A stretch of 22,459 nt of DNA from an uncultured Acidimicrobium sp. (GCA_903895515.1 CAITUB010000096.1:1-22459); one strand, 5' to 3'; positions 8,494-15,600 are shown, counted from the first letter of the stretch. The notes: generated by a model from the sequence alone, not told the origin. Numbers and translations are program-made.

Positions 8494-9026
8494 ATGCACG
8501 CCACGCAATCGTTTTGGTTGGCTTAATGGGATCGGGTAAAACCACCGTCGGAAAACGAATTGCACAAGAACTCGGGTATGCATTCGTCGATTCTGATGAC
8601 GTGGTCTCTAGTGCTGCTGGCAAGTCGGTGCGAGAAATATTTGCTCAAGATGGGGAAGCGATATTTCGCAACTATGAAAGCGAAGCTTTGCGTTCAGTGC
8701 TCGCAGAAACGCAAGGTCCAGTTGTGCTTGCAACGGGTGGTGGCGCCGTCATTTCGAGTGAAAACCGCACACTCATATCTGCGCAAGCATCGCATGTGGT
8801 GTGGCTTGATGCATCGGTAGAAGATTTGGTGGTGCGCACGAAGTCTGGCGCAGCGCGGCCATTGCTCGATGGAGATGCGGCTGCAACGCTGCAGTCGCTC
8901 AGTAGCCAGCGCTCGGCTTGGTACGACGAGATTGCTACCGTTCGCATTGACACGCGTGGAAAGCCAGTGACCAAAGTGTGTTCGGCGGTGCTGGATGCTG
9001 TTCGTGCAGGAGCCGACCATGAGTAG
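8490..9026 (+). CDS. aroK: Shikimate kinase
   Basis: The kinase phosphorylates shikimate at the 3-OH using ATP. The 178-residue P-loop protein has Walker A GLMGSGKT at 11-18, the shikimate/magnesium-binding aspartates in VDSDD (34-37), the FRNYE motif carrying the substrate-binding arginine near residue 58, the TGGGAV glycine loop near 88-93, and ARPLL in the lid. The GTG at 8490 overlaps the aroC stop (GTGA). The AroC-AroK-AroB order is the actinobacterial standard. The start of aroB lies within its last codons, overlapping by 8 bases. Confidence 0.95.
   Translation: MNARHAIVLVGLMGSGKTTVGKRIAQELGYAFVDSDDVVSSAAGKSVREIFAQDGEAIFRNYESEALRSVLAETQGPVVLATGGGAVISSENRTLISAQASHVVWLDASVEDLVVRTKSGAARPLLDGDAAATLQSLSSQRSAWYDEIATVRIDTRGKPVTKVCSAVLDAVRAGADHE
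9008..9012 (+). promoter_or_regulatory. Ribosome binding site AGGAG fixing the aroB start
   Basis: AGGAG ends 6 bases before ATG 9019, inside the 3' end of aroK. It supports ATG 9019 over the longer in-frame possibility at 8995, which would place this site within the coding region. Confidence 0.7.
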
Positions 9027-10053
9027 TCAACAGGTTGTACGAGTTGAATTGGGTGAGCGGTCGTACAACGTGGTGGTTGGGCCTGGGGTTCGTTCGCAAA
9101 TTGCGAGCATGGTGCCAGCCACAGCGAAGCGAGCCATCATCGTTACTCAAGCGAACATCCCGTTTTCGGTTGAAGAAAGTTTGATTGCTGCGGGAATATC
9201 TACGCGCACCATCAACATAGGTCCTGGAGAAGAGTTCAAGTCACTTGAAACCATCGAGATGATCATGCGTGAATGCGCGCAATTCGGCCTCACACGCAAC
9301 GACGTAATCGTTGGAGTCGGTGGCGGAATGGTGACCGACATCGCTGGCTTTGCCGCTTCGGTTTGGCATCGTGGTATCGCCGTTGTTCACGTGTCCACCA
9401 CTCTTGTTGGAATGGTTGATGCTGCGATTGGTGGCAAGACCGGAGTGAATCTTGCCGAAGGCAAAAACCTGGTCGGAGCGTTTTGGCAACCACGTGGAGT
9501 TTTGTGCGATACAGAAGCTCTTGCCAGCCTGAGCCCGCGCGAAACACGATGCGGTAACGGCGAAATGGCCAAGTACCACTTCCTCACAGGCGATGACCTG
9601 TTGAGTCTCGATCTCACTTCGCGAATTGCGCGATGCGTGCAAATTAAGGCAGACATCGTTGGTTCAGATGAGCGCGAAGGCGGCCGTCGAATGCTGTTGA
9701 ACTACGGACACACGCTTGCACATGCAATAGAAATTGCCACCGATTTTTCGGTTGCCCATGGCGAGGCTGTAGCAATCGGATTGGTCTATGCAGCACTGCT
9801 TGCACGCGAACTGGGACGAATTGACGACCAACGCGTGGTGCAGCACCGTCAAGTAGTGGAGGGCGAATACGGATTGTCGTGTGCGCTTCCGAAGGGTCTG
9901 TCTCACGATGAACTCATAGCGCTCATGCATAGCGACAAGAAAGCGCTGAGCGGTTTGACCTTCGTGCTCGATGGCAGCAATGGGGTCGAGCCAGTAACAC
10001 CCGTGAGTGTAGATGCAGTTCGCTCGGCGCTCAACCGTATGGAAGTACGCTAG
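9019..10053 (+). CDS. aroB: 3-dehydroquinate synthase, compact actinobacterial form
   Basis: This NAD- and zinc-dependent enzyme makes 3-dehydroquinate from DAHP, the second pathway step. The product has 344 residues. The NAD-binding region includes GEEFKS (70-75) and the GVGGGMVTD loop (99-107). The pocket segment is VDAAIGGKTGVN. The active-site glutamate and lysine appear as GEMAKY, and the zinc histidines lie in LNYGHTLAHAIE and VAHGEAVAIG. The stretch between the active-site lysine and the next conserved lysine (IKADIV) is about 14 residues shorter than in E. coli AroB as I recall it, although all catalytic residues are kept. ATG 9019 is supported by AGGAG. aroQ follows after 4 bases. 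Confidence 0.94.
   Translation: MSSQQVVRVELGERSYNVVVGPGVRSQIASMVPATAKRAIIVTQANIPFSVEESLIAAGISTRTINIGPGEEFKSLETIEMIMRECAQFGLTRNDVIVGVGGGMVTDIAGFAASVWHRGIAVVHVSTTLVGMVDAAIGGKTGVNLAEGKNLVGAFWQPRGVLCDTEALASLSPRETRCGNGEMAKYHFLTGDDLLSLDLTSRIARCVQIKADIVGSDEREGGRRMLLNYGHTLAHAIEIATDFSVAHGEAVAIGLVYAALLARELGRIDDQRVVQHRQVVEGEYGLSCALPKGLSHDELIALMHSDKKALSGLTFVLDGSNGVEPVTPVSVDAVRSALNRMEVR
10046..10051 (+). promoter_or_regulatory. Possible -10 element (TACGCT) for a leaderless aroQ transcript
   Basis: TACGCT fits TANNNT and ends 6 bases before the aroQ ATG at 10058. It overlaps the final codons and the first base of the aroB stop. No ribosome binding site is present at a normal distance, so a leaderless transcript is plausible, although aroQ could also be translated by coupling to aroB. 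Confidence 0.3.
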
Positions 10054-10057
10054 AACC

Positions 10058-10510
10058 ATGGCTAAGTCCGCGAAACGCGTGTTGCTCCTCAATGGACCAA
10101 ACCTCAATTTGCTCGGTGAGCGTGAGCCTGAAATCTACGGAACCACAACATTGGCCGACCACGTTGCGTCAGCAACGCAAGCAGCAACCGATGTAGGGCT
10201 TGCAGTCGACAGCGTGCAAAGCAACAGTTCGTCAGAACTGGTGAATGCGATTCATGCCGCGCGAACAACACACGATGCAATCGTTATCAACCCTGGTGCA
10301 TTCACTCATTACGCGTGGAGCATTCACGATGCCCTTGCAGCCTTTAGTGGTCCGGTAATAGAAGTTCATATTTCTAATCCGAGCACTCGCGAATCATGGC
10401 GCCACGAGAGTGTGATTGCGCCGGTTGCATCAGGCACCATCGCTGGGTTCGGCGGTTTTGGGTATGTACTCGCCATTCAGGCAGTTGCACGTTTACTGCA
10501 AGACAAATGA
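10058..10510 (+). CDS. aroQ: 3-dehydroquinate dehydratase, type II
   Basis: This dodecameric type II dehydroquinase converts 3-dehydroquinate to 3-dehydroshikimate. The product has 150 residues, typical of the family. The N-terminal signature LLLNGPNLNLLG is followed by REPEIYG with the catalytic tyrosine Y27 and loop arginine R22. INPGAFTHYAWSIHDAL carries the substrate-binding asparagine, and EVHISNP carries the catalytic histidine. The frequent NHEGxL segment is replaced by NSSSELV; a similar departure occurs in mycobacterial enzymes, so loss of function is not implied. ATG 10058 gives the normal MAKSAKRVLLLNGPN start, whereas an upstream in-frame ATG at 10013 would overlap aroB and add an unconserved tail. 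Confidence 0.95.
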   Translation: MAKSAKRVLLLNGPNLNLLGEREPEIYGTTTLADHVASATQAATDVGLAVDSVQSNSSSELVNAIHAARTTHDAIVINPGAFTHYAWSIHDALAAFSGPVIEVHISNPSTRESWRHESVIAPVASGTIAGFGGFGYVLAIQAVARLLQDK

Positions 10511-10525
10511 TCGGTAGGCGCAACT

Positions 10526-11665
10526 ATGCCGCGTCCGATTTTTCTTCCACTTCGAGTTGAAGGTCGCTTGAATGCAATTGCTCAAATCATTGGCGACATG
10601 CATTCAGCATCTGCAATGGTTGTCTCGTCGAGCGAAAATATTCGCTACCTTTCTGGGTTCACGGGTTCTGCTGGCGTATTGATTTGTCGCAAAGATGATT
10701 CGGTACTTGTCACTGATGGCAGATACACGGAGCAAGCAACTGCTCAGGTTCGCGATTCGGGGGCAGATGTGCGCATTGTTGAAGCGCGAACTGCATCTGC
10801 GACGTTGGAGGCTGTATCTGAACTGCTCATAGACAATTCGCTCTGTGTTTGCGAGGCCTCGGATCTGTCCGTCGATGCACATGCTCGCTACGTTGCGGCT
10901 TTGGGCAAAGCATTGCTTCCGGTAACTGGCGTCGTGGAGGAACTGCGTCGATCCAAGAGCGAAGCTGAAGTTGAACGCATTGCATTTGCTGCAGAAGCTG
11001 CCGACAAGGCGTTGGCTGACGTTCGCGATGTACTGGTGCGTTCGATGAGCGAGCCCATCACAGAGCGCGATGTTCGCGATGAGTTGGAATATCGCATGCG
11101 CCGCCACGGAGCAGATGGACCAAGTTACGAAACAATTGTTGCCACTGGACACAACGCAGCCAAACCACACCATCGTCCAACAGATCAACTCCTGCGCGAA
11201 GGTGACTCGGTGGTGATTGATGTCGGTGGGTTAGTGGACGGGTATCACTCGGACATGACTCGTACGTACTTACTGGGGAGCGTTGATCCCGTTTTGCAGA
11301 CCATGTTTGATGTTGTTTCTGAATCGCAATCACGAGGTGTCGCAGCGGTGAGAGCAGGTGTATTGCCCAGTGAGATTGATCGCATCTGTCGAGAATGGAT
11401 TACTGAAGCTGGGTTTGGTCCCGAATTTGTTCATGGAACGGGTCATGGCGTGGGTCTGCAAATTCATGAGTCACCATGGCTTCGCGCGCAGTCGATTGAG
11501 CCATTACGCGAAGGTGAGGTGGTGACTGTGGAGCCTGGCGTCTATCGTGTAGGTCTCGGTGGCGTGCGAATTGAGGACTTGCTCCTCGTACGCGCGGCCG
11601 GAAGTACAACACTTACTCACACCCCGAAGGACAGCCTGTGCCTGCAATCTCGACAAACGATCTAA
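10526..11665 (+). CDS. Xaa-Pro dipeptidase/aminopeptidase (M24 family)
   Basis: This cytoplasmic metallopeptidase removes residues ahead of proline. The 379-residue product has a creatinase-like N-terminal domain (about 1-140, with the signature SENIRYLSGFTGS at 36-48) and a pita-bread catalytic domain. The five metal ligands are present: D232 (IDVGG), D243 (HSDMTRTY), H307 (HGTGHGVG), E336 (VEPGVY) and E350 (RIED). The two families, PepP and PepQ, cannot be separated by reading alone, so no symbol is given. The last 28 bases overlap efp in another frame and encode a short tail (about QSRQTI) beyond the usual family end. Association with efp is common in bacteria. No clear ribosome binding site precedes ATG 10526, which lies 15 bases after aroQ. 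Confidence 0.93.
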   Translation: MPRPIFLPLRVEGRLNAIAQIIGDMHSASAMVVSSSENIRYLSGFTGSAGVLICRKDDSVLVTDGRYTEQATAQVRDSGADVRIVEARTASATLEAVSELLIDNSLCVCEASDLSVDAHARYVAALGKALLPVTGVVEELRRSKSEAEVERIAFAAEAADKALADVRDVLVRSMSEPITERDVRDELEYRMRRHGADGPSYETIVATGHNAAKPHHRPTDQLLREGDSVVIDVGGLVDGYHSDMTRTYLLGSVDPVLQTMFDVVSESQSRGVAAVRAGVLPSEIDRICREWITEAGFGPEFVHGTGHGVGLQIHESPWLRAQSIEPLREGEVVTVEPGVYRVGLGGVRIEDLLLVRAAGSTTLTHTPKDSLCLQSRQTI

Positions 11666-12201
11666 AGAACGGAATCACCCTCAATCTGGACGGCACCTTG
11701 TACACGGTGGTGGAATTCCAGCACGTGAAGCCGGGCAAGGGTGGGGCGTTTGTGCGTTCCAAGTTGCGCAACTTACGCAGCAACAACATGCTTGAAAAAA
11801 CGTTTAACGCTGGTGTCAAGGTAGAGCAAGCAATTCTTGAAAAGAATGATATGCAGTTTCTGTACAAGGACGGCGAAGAGTACGTGTTCATGGACCAAGG
11901 GTCGTACGACCAGGTAAATATCAAGCCATCAGCGCTTGGTGAAGCGGCCGACTATTTGATTGAAAATGCTGTCGCGATTATCGCAACGTATGAAGGCGAC
12001 ATCGTGAGCGTAGAAATTCCCGCCTCAGTGGAATTGGAAATTGCACTTACCGAGCCAGGCGTGCAGGGGGACCGTGTGTCTGGCGCTCGCAAGCCAGCAA
12101 CATTGCAAACAGGAAAAGTTATTCAAGTACCACTGTTCGTCAACATTGGTGACCGCGTCAAAGTCGACACACGTAGTGGCGACTACATCACACGCGTTTG
12201 A
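11638..12201 (+). CDS. efp: Elongation factor P
   Basis: EF-P relieves ribosome stalling at polyproline stretches. The 187-residue protein has the KOW-like N-terminal domain, the OB domain and the C-terminal OB domain ending in GDRVKVDTRSGDYITR. The functional loop is PGKGGAF with K34 at the tip, so this is a lysine-type EF-P. Many actinobacterial EF-Ps have a PGKGP loop and work with an unmodified lysine; here the last position is glycine. No EF-P modification enzyme gene is visible in the window. The GTG at 11638 is preceded by GAAGGA at 11626-11631 (6-base spacing), which lies inside the peptidase gene. nusB follows after 2 bases. Confidence 0.97.
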   Translation: MPAISTNDLKNGITLNLDGTLYTVVEFQHVKPGKGGAFVRSKLRNLRSNNMLEKTFNAGVKVEQAILEKNDMQFLYKDGEEYVFMDQGSYDQVNIKPSALGEAADYLIENAVAIIATYEGDIVSVEIPASVELEIALTEPGVQGDRVSGARKPATLQTGKVIQVPLFVNIGDRVKVDTRSGDYITRV

Positions 12202-12203
12202 CC

Positions 12204-12626
12204 ATGTCAACCGGCCGATCCTCCCGTTCGGCGGGTAACGATGCTCGATCCGATGCGCGCGAGCGTGCATTGCACTTGTTGTATGAAGCCCATGCCAAGA
12301 GCGAATCGGGTTCATCCGTTGTTGAGTCGCAAATTCTGCCTGTCGACGATTTGGTACTCGAAATAGTTTCAGGCGTCGATGACGTAACCGCGTTTGCAGA
12401 TGAAATCATTGCCGAGAATGCAATCGGCTGGACTTTGGCTCGTATGCCGGTCATCGATTTGATTGTGTTGCGAATAGCAATCTTTGAGTTGAAGTCGCGA
12501 CCAGATGTACCAACAGCCGTCATTTTGAACGAAGCAGTTGAATTGGCTAAGACATTCTCGACTGACGAGTCTGGGCGGTTCGTGAACGGCATCCTGTCAA
12601 CGATTTCCAAAAAGGTCCGCCAATAA
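12204..12626 (+). CDS. nusB: Transcription antitermination / rRNA maturation factor NusB
   Basis: NusB with NusE (S10) binds boxA RNA in rRNA antitermination complexes. The 140-residue all-helical protein has RERALHLLYEA near residues 19-29, WTLARMPVIDLIVLRIAIFE near 75-94, and the C-terminal TAVILNEAVELAKTF and RFVNGIL motifs, all typical. The first 15 residues are polar, rich in Ser and Arg, and not conserved. ATG 12204 lies 2 bases after the efp stop; a TTG at 12198 in the same frame is a less likely start. No ribosome binding site is visible, so coupling to efp is likely. The efp-nusB pairing is conserved. Confidence 0.94.
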   Translation: MSTGRSSRSAGNDARSDARERALHLLYEAHAKSESGSSVVESQILPVDDLVLEIVSGVDDVTAFADEIIAENAIGWTLARMPVIDLIVLRIAIFELKSRPDVPTAVILNEAVELAKTFSTDESGRFVNGILSTISKKVRQ

Positions 12627-12655
12627 AAAGAAGTGTTTCTGCATCCACCGTCAGC

Positions 12656-14035
12656 GTGTGGTGCATGGTGGTGCTGTACGCCTTGTATTTTTCCCAGCGC
12701 ACGGTAGATGTTCATAACGGCCTTGGAACATCGGCATTTGATTTTGGCTTGTATGACCAAGGAATTTGGTTGTTATCGCGTGGCCATTCGCCATTTGTCA
12801 CCCTGATGGGGCGCAACCTGTTCGGCGACCATTCCTCATTCATCTTGCTGCTCCTCGTTCCGCTGTATTGGATCTTTTCCACAACGTCATTGCTGTTTGT
12901 TGTTCAATCAGTAGTGGTAGCAATTGGGGCGCTTCCGGTGTATTGGTTTTCGCGACAACGCCTGCGCAGCGAACCACTCGCGGCAGTCATGGCAGCCGTG
13001 TACTTGGTGCATCCCTCCATTGGCTGGACGAATCTTGAAAACTTTCATCCAGATGCCGCATTAGGCACATTCGTGGCTGTAGCGATTTGGGCAGCGTATG
13101 CAGGGAAGTGGCGTTGGTACTGGGTGGCAGTAGTGCTCGCACTATCGGTCAAGGAAGACGTTGCCTTTGTGCTGATTCCGCTTGGGCTGTGGGTTGCTGC
13201 CAAAGCCGACAGGAAGCGTGGGCTCATTACCAGCGTGGCGTCATTTGCCACGATGGCGGCGATGTTCCTTGTTGTCATGCGCAGTTTTACGGGTGTGGTG
13301 TTTAGAAATTCCTGGCGCATTCCATTCGGTGGTGTAGGCGGACTGTTGAAAACAGCATTCACTCAACCGACAAAATTGATGTCGTATTTGTGGAGTGAAG
13401 ATCGCCCTGCATATGTGTGGCAAATGCTTGCGCCAGTGGGTTTCGTTTTTCTCTACGAGCCAAGTCTTGCTGCTGTTGGTGTTGTCATGCTGGCATCAAA
13501 CGTTGTCAGTACGTTTTGGTATCAACATCAAATTCATTATCACTATTCCATCGTCATGGTTCCATGCATTGTGATGGGAACAGTGTGGGCGCTAGGCAAG
13601 TTCTCACGCCCTGCTCGCAGATGGGCGAGTGCGTGCATTGTTGTGTCATCACTTGTGTGCGGGTATCTCTGGTCGCCACTGCCTCTTGCACGTACCACCA
13701 CAACATCGTGGACTTCGGATATGCCACCAGTGGTGGCTGCTCGGGAATCCATGAGTCACGTGCCAGAAGACGCAGTCGTTGCCGCGTATCATTCGCTGAC
13801 CGCACACATGGCGCGCAGGGTGACCATCTATTCGTTCCCCAATCCATTTACAAGAAATTTGTATGGACCAGATGTATTTGCGGGTGGAGACAGATTGCCT
13901 GGCGCTGATGCAGTTGAATACGTGATCCTGCCCGTCAATATGGACGAAGCCGCCCAGAAGGTCTGGAATGCCGAGAAGGCTCGTTTCCATGTTGTTGATG
14001 ACAACGGCTGGTGGGTGGTGTACCAGCGCAACTGA
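12656..14035 (+). CDS. DUF2079 family multi-spanning membrane protein
   Basis: The 459-residue product is very hydrophobic, with roughly nine to eleven membrane segments in residues 1-345 and a soluble region of about 115 residues at the C-terminus. Features of DUF2079 proteins are FDFGLYDQGIW (28-38), GDHSSF (57-62), ENFHPDA (128-134) and a KED motif (166-168). The layout recalls GT-C-type membrane glycosyltransferases, with conserved acidic and His residues in the first extracytoplasmic loop, but no activity is shown. The start is uncertain: GTG 12656 is the first standard codon, yet the frame is open back to the nusB stop and would add a basic segment (KRSVSAS) suited to a membrane protein N-terminus. 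It sits between nusB and pyrR, where Streptomyces has bldD. Confidence 0.88.
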   Translation: MWCMVVLYALYFSQRTVDVHNGLGTSAFDFGLYDQGIWLLSRGHSPFVTLMGRNLFGDHSSFILLLLVPLYWIFSTTSLLFVVQSVVVAIGALPVYWFSRQRLRSEPLAAVMAAVYLVHPSIGWTNLENFHPDAALGTFVAVAIWAAYAGKWRWYWVAVVLALSVKEDVAFVLIPLGLWVAAKADRKRGLITSVASFATMAAMFLVVMRSFTGVVFRNSWRIPFGGVGGLLKTAFTQPTKLMSYLWSEDRPAYVWQMLAPVGFVFLYEPSLAAVGVVMLASNVVSTFWYQHQIHYHYSIVMVPCIVMGTVWALGKFSRPARRWASACIVVSSLVCGYLWSPLPLARTTTTSWTSDMPPVVAARESMSHVPEDAVVAAYHSLTAHMARRVTIYSFPNPFTRNLYGPDVFAGGDRLPGADAVEYVILPVNMDEAAQKVWNAEKARFHVVDDNGWWVVYQRN

Positions 14036-14060
14036 TTTTCGGTCAGCGATTTACTGCTAT
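14032..14060 (+). promoter_or_regulatory. Weak candidate promoter for the pyr operon
   Basis: CTGATT (14032-14037) and TGCTAT (14055-14060) are separated by 17 bases and share three positions each with the -35 and -10 consensus. Transcription would begin near 14067, just ahead of the leader hairpin. The fit is weak and the call rests mainly on position in the only larger gap before the operon. Confidence 0.25.
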
Positions 14061-14070
14061 CGTGAGGTCG

Positions 14071-14101
14071 TCGTTAATTGAACCCTGTGAGGTTCGAACG
14101 A
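14071..14101 (+). promoter_or_regulatory. PyrR-binding stem-loop in the pyr leader
   Basis: Bases 14081-14094 read AACCCTGTGAGGTT and match the Bacillus PyrR-binding consensus ARUCCNGNGAGGYU at 13 of 14 positions (C instead of U at the third). They fold as a 4-bp stem AACC/GGTT closed by the hexaloop CTGTGA. Below it lies an asymmetric internal bulge (AATTG on the 5' side, CG on the 3' side) and a 5-bp lower stem TCGTT (14071-14075) with AACGA (14097-14101). This is the architecture of known PyrR sites. The hairpin abuts the pyrR ribosome binding site GAGGGA (14102-14107) and no terminator follows. PyrR bound with UMP or UTP would therefore block translation, as reported for mycobacteria, rather than cause attenuation. 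Confidence 0.7.
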
Positions 14102-14107
14102 GAGGGA
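14102..14107 (+). promoter_or_regulatory. Ribosome binding site GAGGGA of pyrR, adjacent to the leader hairpin
   Basis: GAGGGA lies 3 bases before ATG 14111 and begins at the base after the lower stem of the PyrR hairpin. It supports ATG 14111 over the TTG at 14078, which lies inside the hairpin. Confidence 0.65.
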
Positions 14108-14110
14108 AGA

Positions 14111-14653
14111 ATGAATCAAGTACCAATTGGAACGTCAGGTAAGGCCGTCATGTCTGGCCCCGACGTCAGCAGAGCAATCAGTCGCATTGCTCACGAAATT
14201 GTTGAACGCAACCAAGGTGCTCACAACGTGGTTCTCGTTGGCTTGCAGCGTGGTGGAACCTGGATCGCAGACCTGCTCGCAGAGCGAATTGCACAGATTG
14301 AACCAAACCTCGTTGTGCCGAACGGATCACTGGATGTGTCGATGCATCGTGATGACATCGGACTGCGTCCAATCGTTCCTGGCGCGATTAGTGAAATTGC
14401 TTTTGATATCAATGGCGCTGTTGTTGTGCTGGTGGACGATGTGTTGTACACGGGTCGCACGGTACGCGCAGCGCTTGAGGGACTCAATAACTTCGGGCGG
14501 CCTCGTGCGGTGCAGCTCGCAGTCATTGTGGACAGAGGGCATCGAGAGTTGCCGATTCGTCCCGATTTCGTGGGCAAGAACATTCCCACGCAAGTGAGCG
14601 ATGAAGTAGACGTTTCTGCTGATGGAGTGGTGGTTACGGCGGTGGAATCGTGA
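14111..14653 (+). CDS. pyrR: Bifunctional pyr operon regulator / uracil phosphoribosyltransferase PyrR
   Basis: PyrR senses uridine nucleotides and binds pyr leader RNA; many members also make UMP from uracil and PRPP. The 180-residue protein is of normal length. It has RIAHEIVERN near residues 25-34, LVGLQRGGTWIA near 42-53, the PRPP-binding loop VVLVDDVLYTGRT at 105-117, and the PyrR signature DRGHRELPIRPDFVGKNIPT at 141-160. It is the first gene of the pyr operon and is preceded by a matching RNA-binding hairpin, which implies autoregulation. Its stop overlaps the pyrB start by 4 bases (GTGA). Confidence 0.97.
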   Translation: MNQVPIGTSGKAVMSGPDVSRAISRIAHEIVERNQGAHNVVLVGLQRGGTWIADLLAERIAQIEPNLVVPNGSLDVSMHRDDIGLRPIVPGAISEIAFDINGAVVVLVDDVLYTGRTVRAALEGLNNFGRPRAVQLAVIVDRGHRELPIRPDFVGKNIPTQVSDEVDVSADGVVVTAVES

Positions 14654-15600
14654 AGCACCTTCGATCGATTCAAGAACTTGGGAAAGAAGAACTTCTCCGT
14701 TTGCTCGACAGCACGGATCAGATGGCAGAAATTAATCGCAGGCCGATTCCAAAGGTTCCGGCGCTCCGGGGCAAGACAGTGGTCAGTCTGTTCTTTGAGG
14801 ACTCCACTCGCACTCGACTCAGTTTTGAAACGGCAGCGAAGCGACTGTCGGCCGAAACCATGACGTTTAGCGTTTCCACTAGCAGCGTGAATAAAGGTGA
14901 AAGCCTTCGCGACACTGTCGAGACCATTACCGACATGGGAGTGCATGCATTTGTCGTGCGCCACAAGTCGGCTGGTGTGCCATGGCAGATTGCGCAGTGG
15001 ACGAACGCGTCAATCATCAATGCGGGAGATGGTGCTCATCAGCACCCAACGCAGGCGCTCGTGGATTGTTACACGGTTCGCGAAGCCATAGGTCGAAGCT
15101 CGTTTGACGGACTTAATGTCACCATTGTCGGCGACATTAAGCACAGCAGAGTTGCTCGCAGCAATATTGCGGCTTTCACCATGCTTGGTGCTCAGGTCAC
15201 GCTCGTTGCGCCACCGACATTGTTGCCTACTCATATTGCGCAGTGGCCCGTGCGCGTGTCGCATTCTCTCGACGATGTCATTGCATCTACCGACGTGTTG
15301 TATATGTTGCGCTTGCAGAGCGAACGGATGGATCAAGGACTCATTCCAAATCTTGGCGAGTACGGCAACCGTTTTGGTCTCACTGACAATAGAGCGCAGC
15401 GGTTGCAGGACTCTGCGGTTGTCATGCACCCGGGACCAATGAACAGGGGAGTTGAAATGCATGTCGACCCAGCAGATCTACCGAACTCACTGATCCACAA
15501 GCAAGTGGCCAACGGTGTGTCAGTGCGCATGGCGGTGTTGTTTGAAGTGCTTGCACGAGGTGGGGAATTGAATTCATTGAAGGAAGAAGGTGTTGCGTGA
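14650..15600 (+). CDS. pyrB: Aspartate carbamoyltransferase, catalytic chain
   Basis: The enzyme joins carbamoyl phosphate and aspartate, the committed step of pyrimidine synthesis. The 316-residue chain has the carbamoyl-phosphate loop STRTR at 52-56, the substrate lysine K82 in the NKGES loop, HPTQALVD at 132-139, IVGDIKHSRVARS near 156-168 and MHPGPMNRG near 275-283. No pyrI regulatory chain is present, as expected outside enterobacteria. The GTG start is coupled to pyrR through a GTGA overlap and pyrC starts in the same way. Confidence 0.97.
   Translation: MKHLRSIQELGKEELLRLLDSTDQMAEINRRPIPKVPALRGKTVVSLFFEDSTRTRLSFETAAKRLSAETMTFSVSTSSVNKGESLRDTVETITDMGVHAFVVRHKSAGVPWQIAQWTNASIINAGDGAHQHPTQALVDCYTVREAIGRSSFDGLNVTIVGDIKHSRVARSNIAAFTMLGAQVTLVAPPTLLPTHIAQWPVRVSHSLDDVIASTDVLYMLRLQSERMDQGLIPNLGEYGNRFGLTDNRAQRLQDSAVVMHPGPMNRGVEMHVDPADLPNSLIHKQVANGVSVRMAVLFEVLARGGELNSLKEEGVA

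Noticed and set aside
8995..9018. Longer aroB starting at CTG 8995
   Set aside because: CTG is a rare start, and AGGAG at 9008-9012 is correctly placed for ATG 9019.
10013..10057. Longer aroQ starting at ATG 10013
   Set aside because: It would overlap aroB by 41 bases and add an unconserved segment before the standard start of type II dehydroquinase.
14078..14110. Longer pyrR starting at TTG 14078
   Set aside because: The TTG lies inside the leader hairpin, has no ribosome binding site, and the added residues are not PyrR-like. ATG 14111 has GAGGGA directly upstream.
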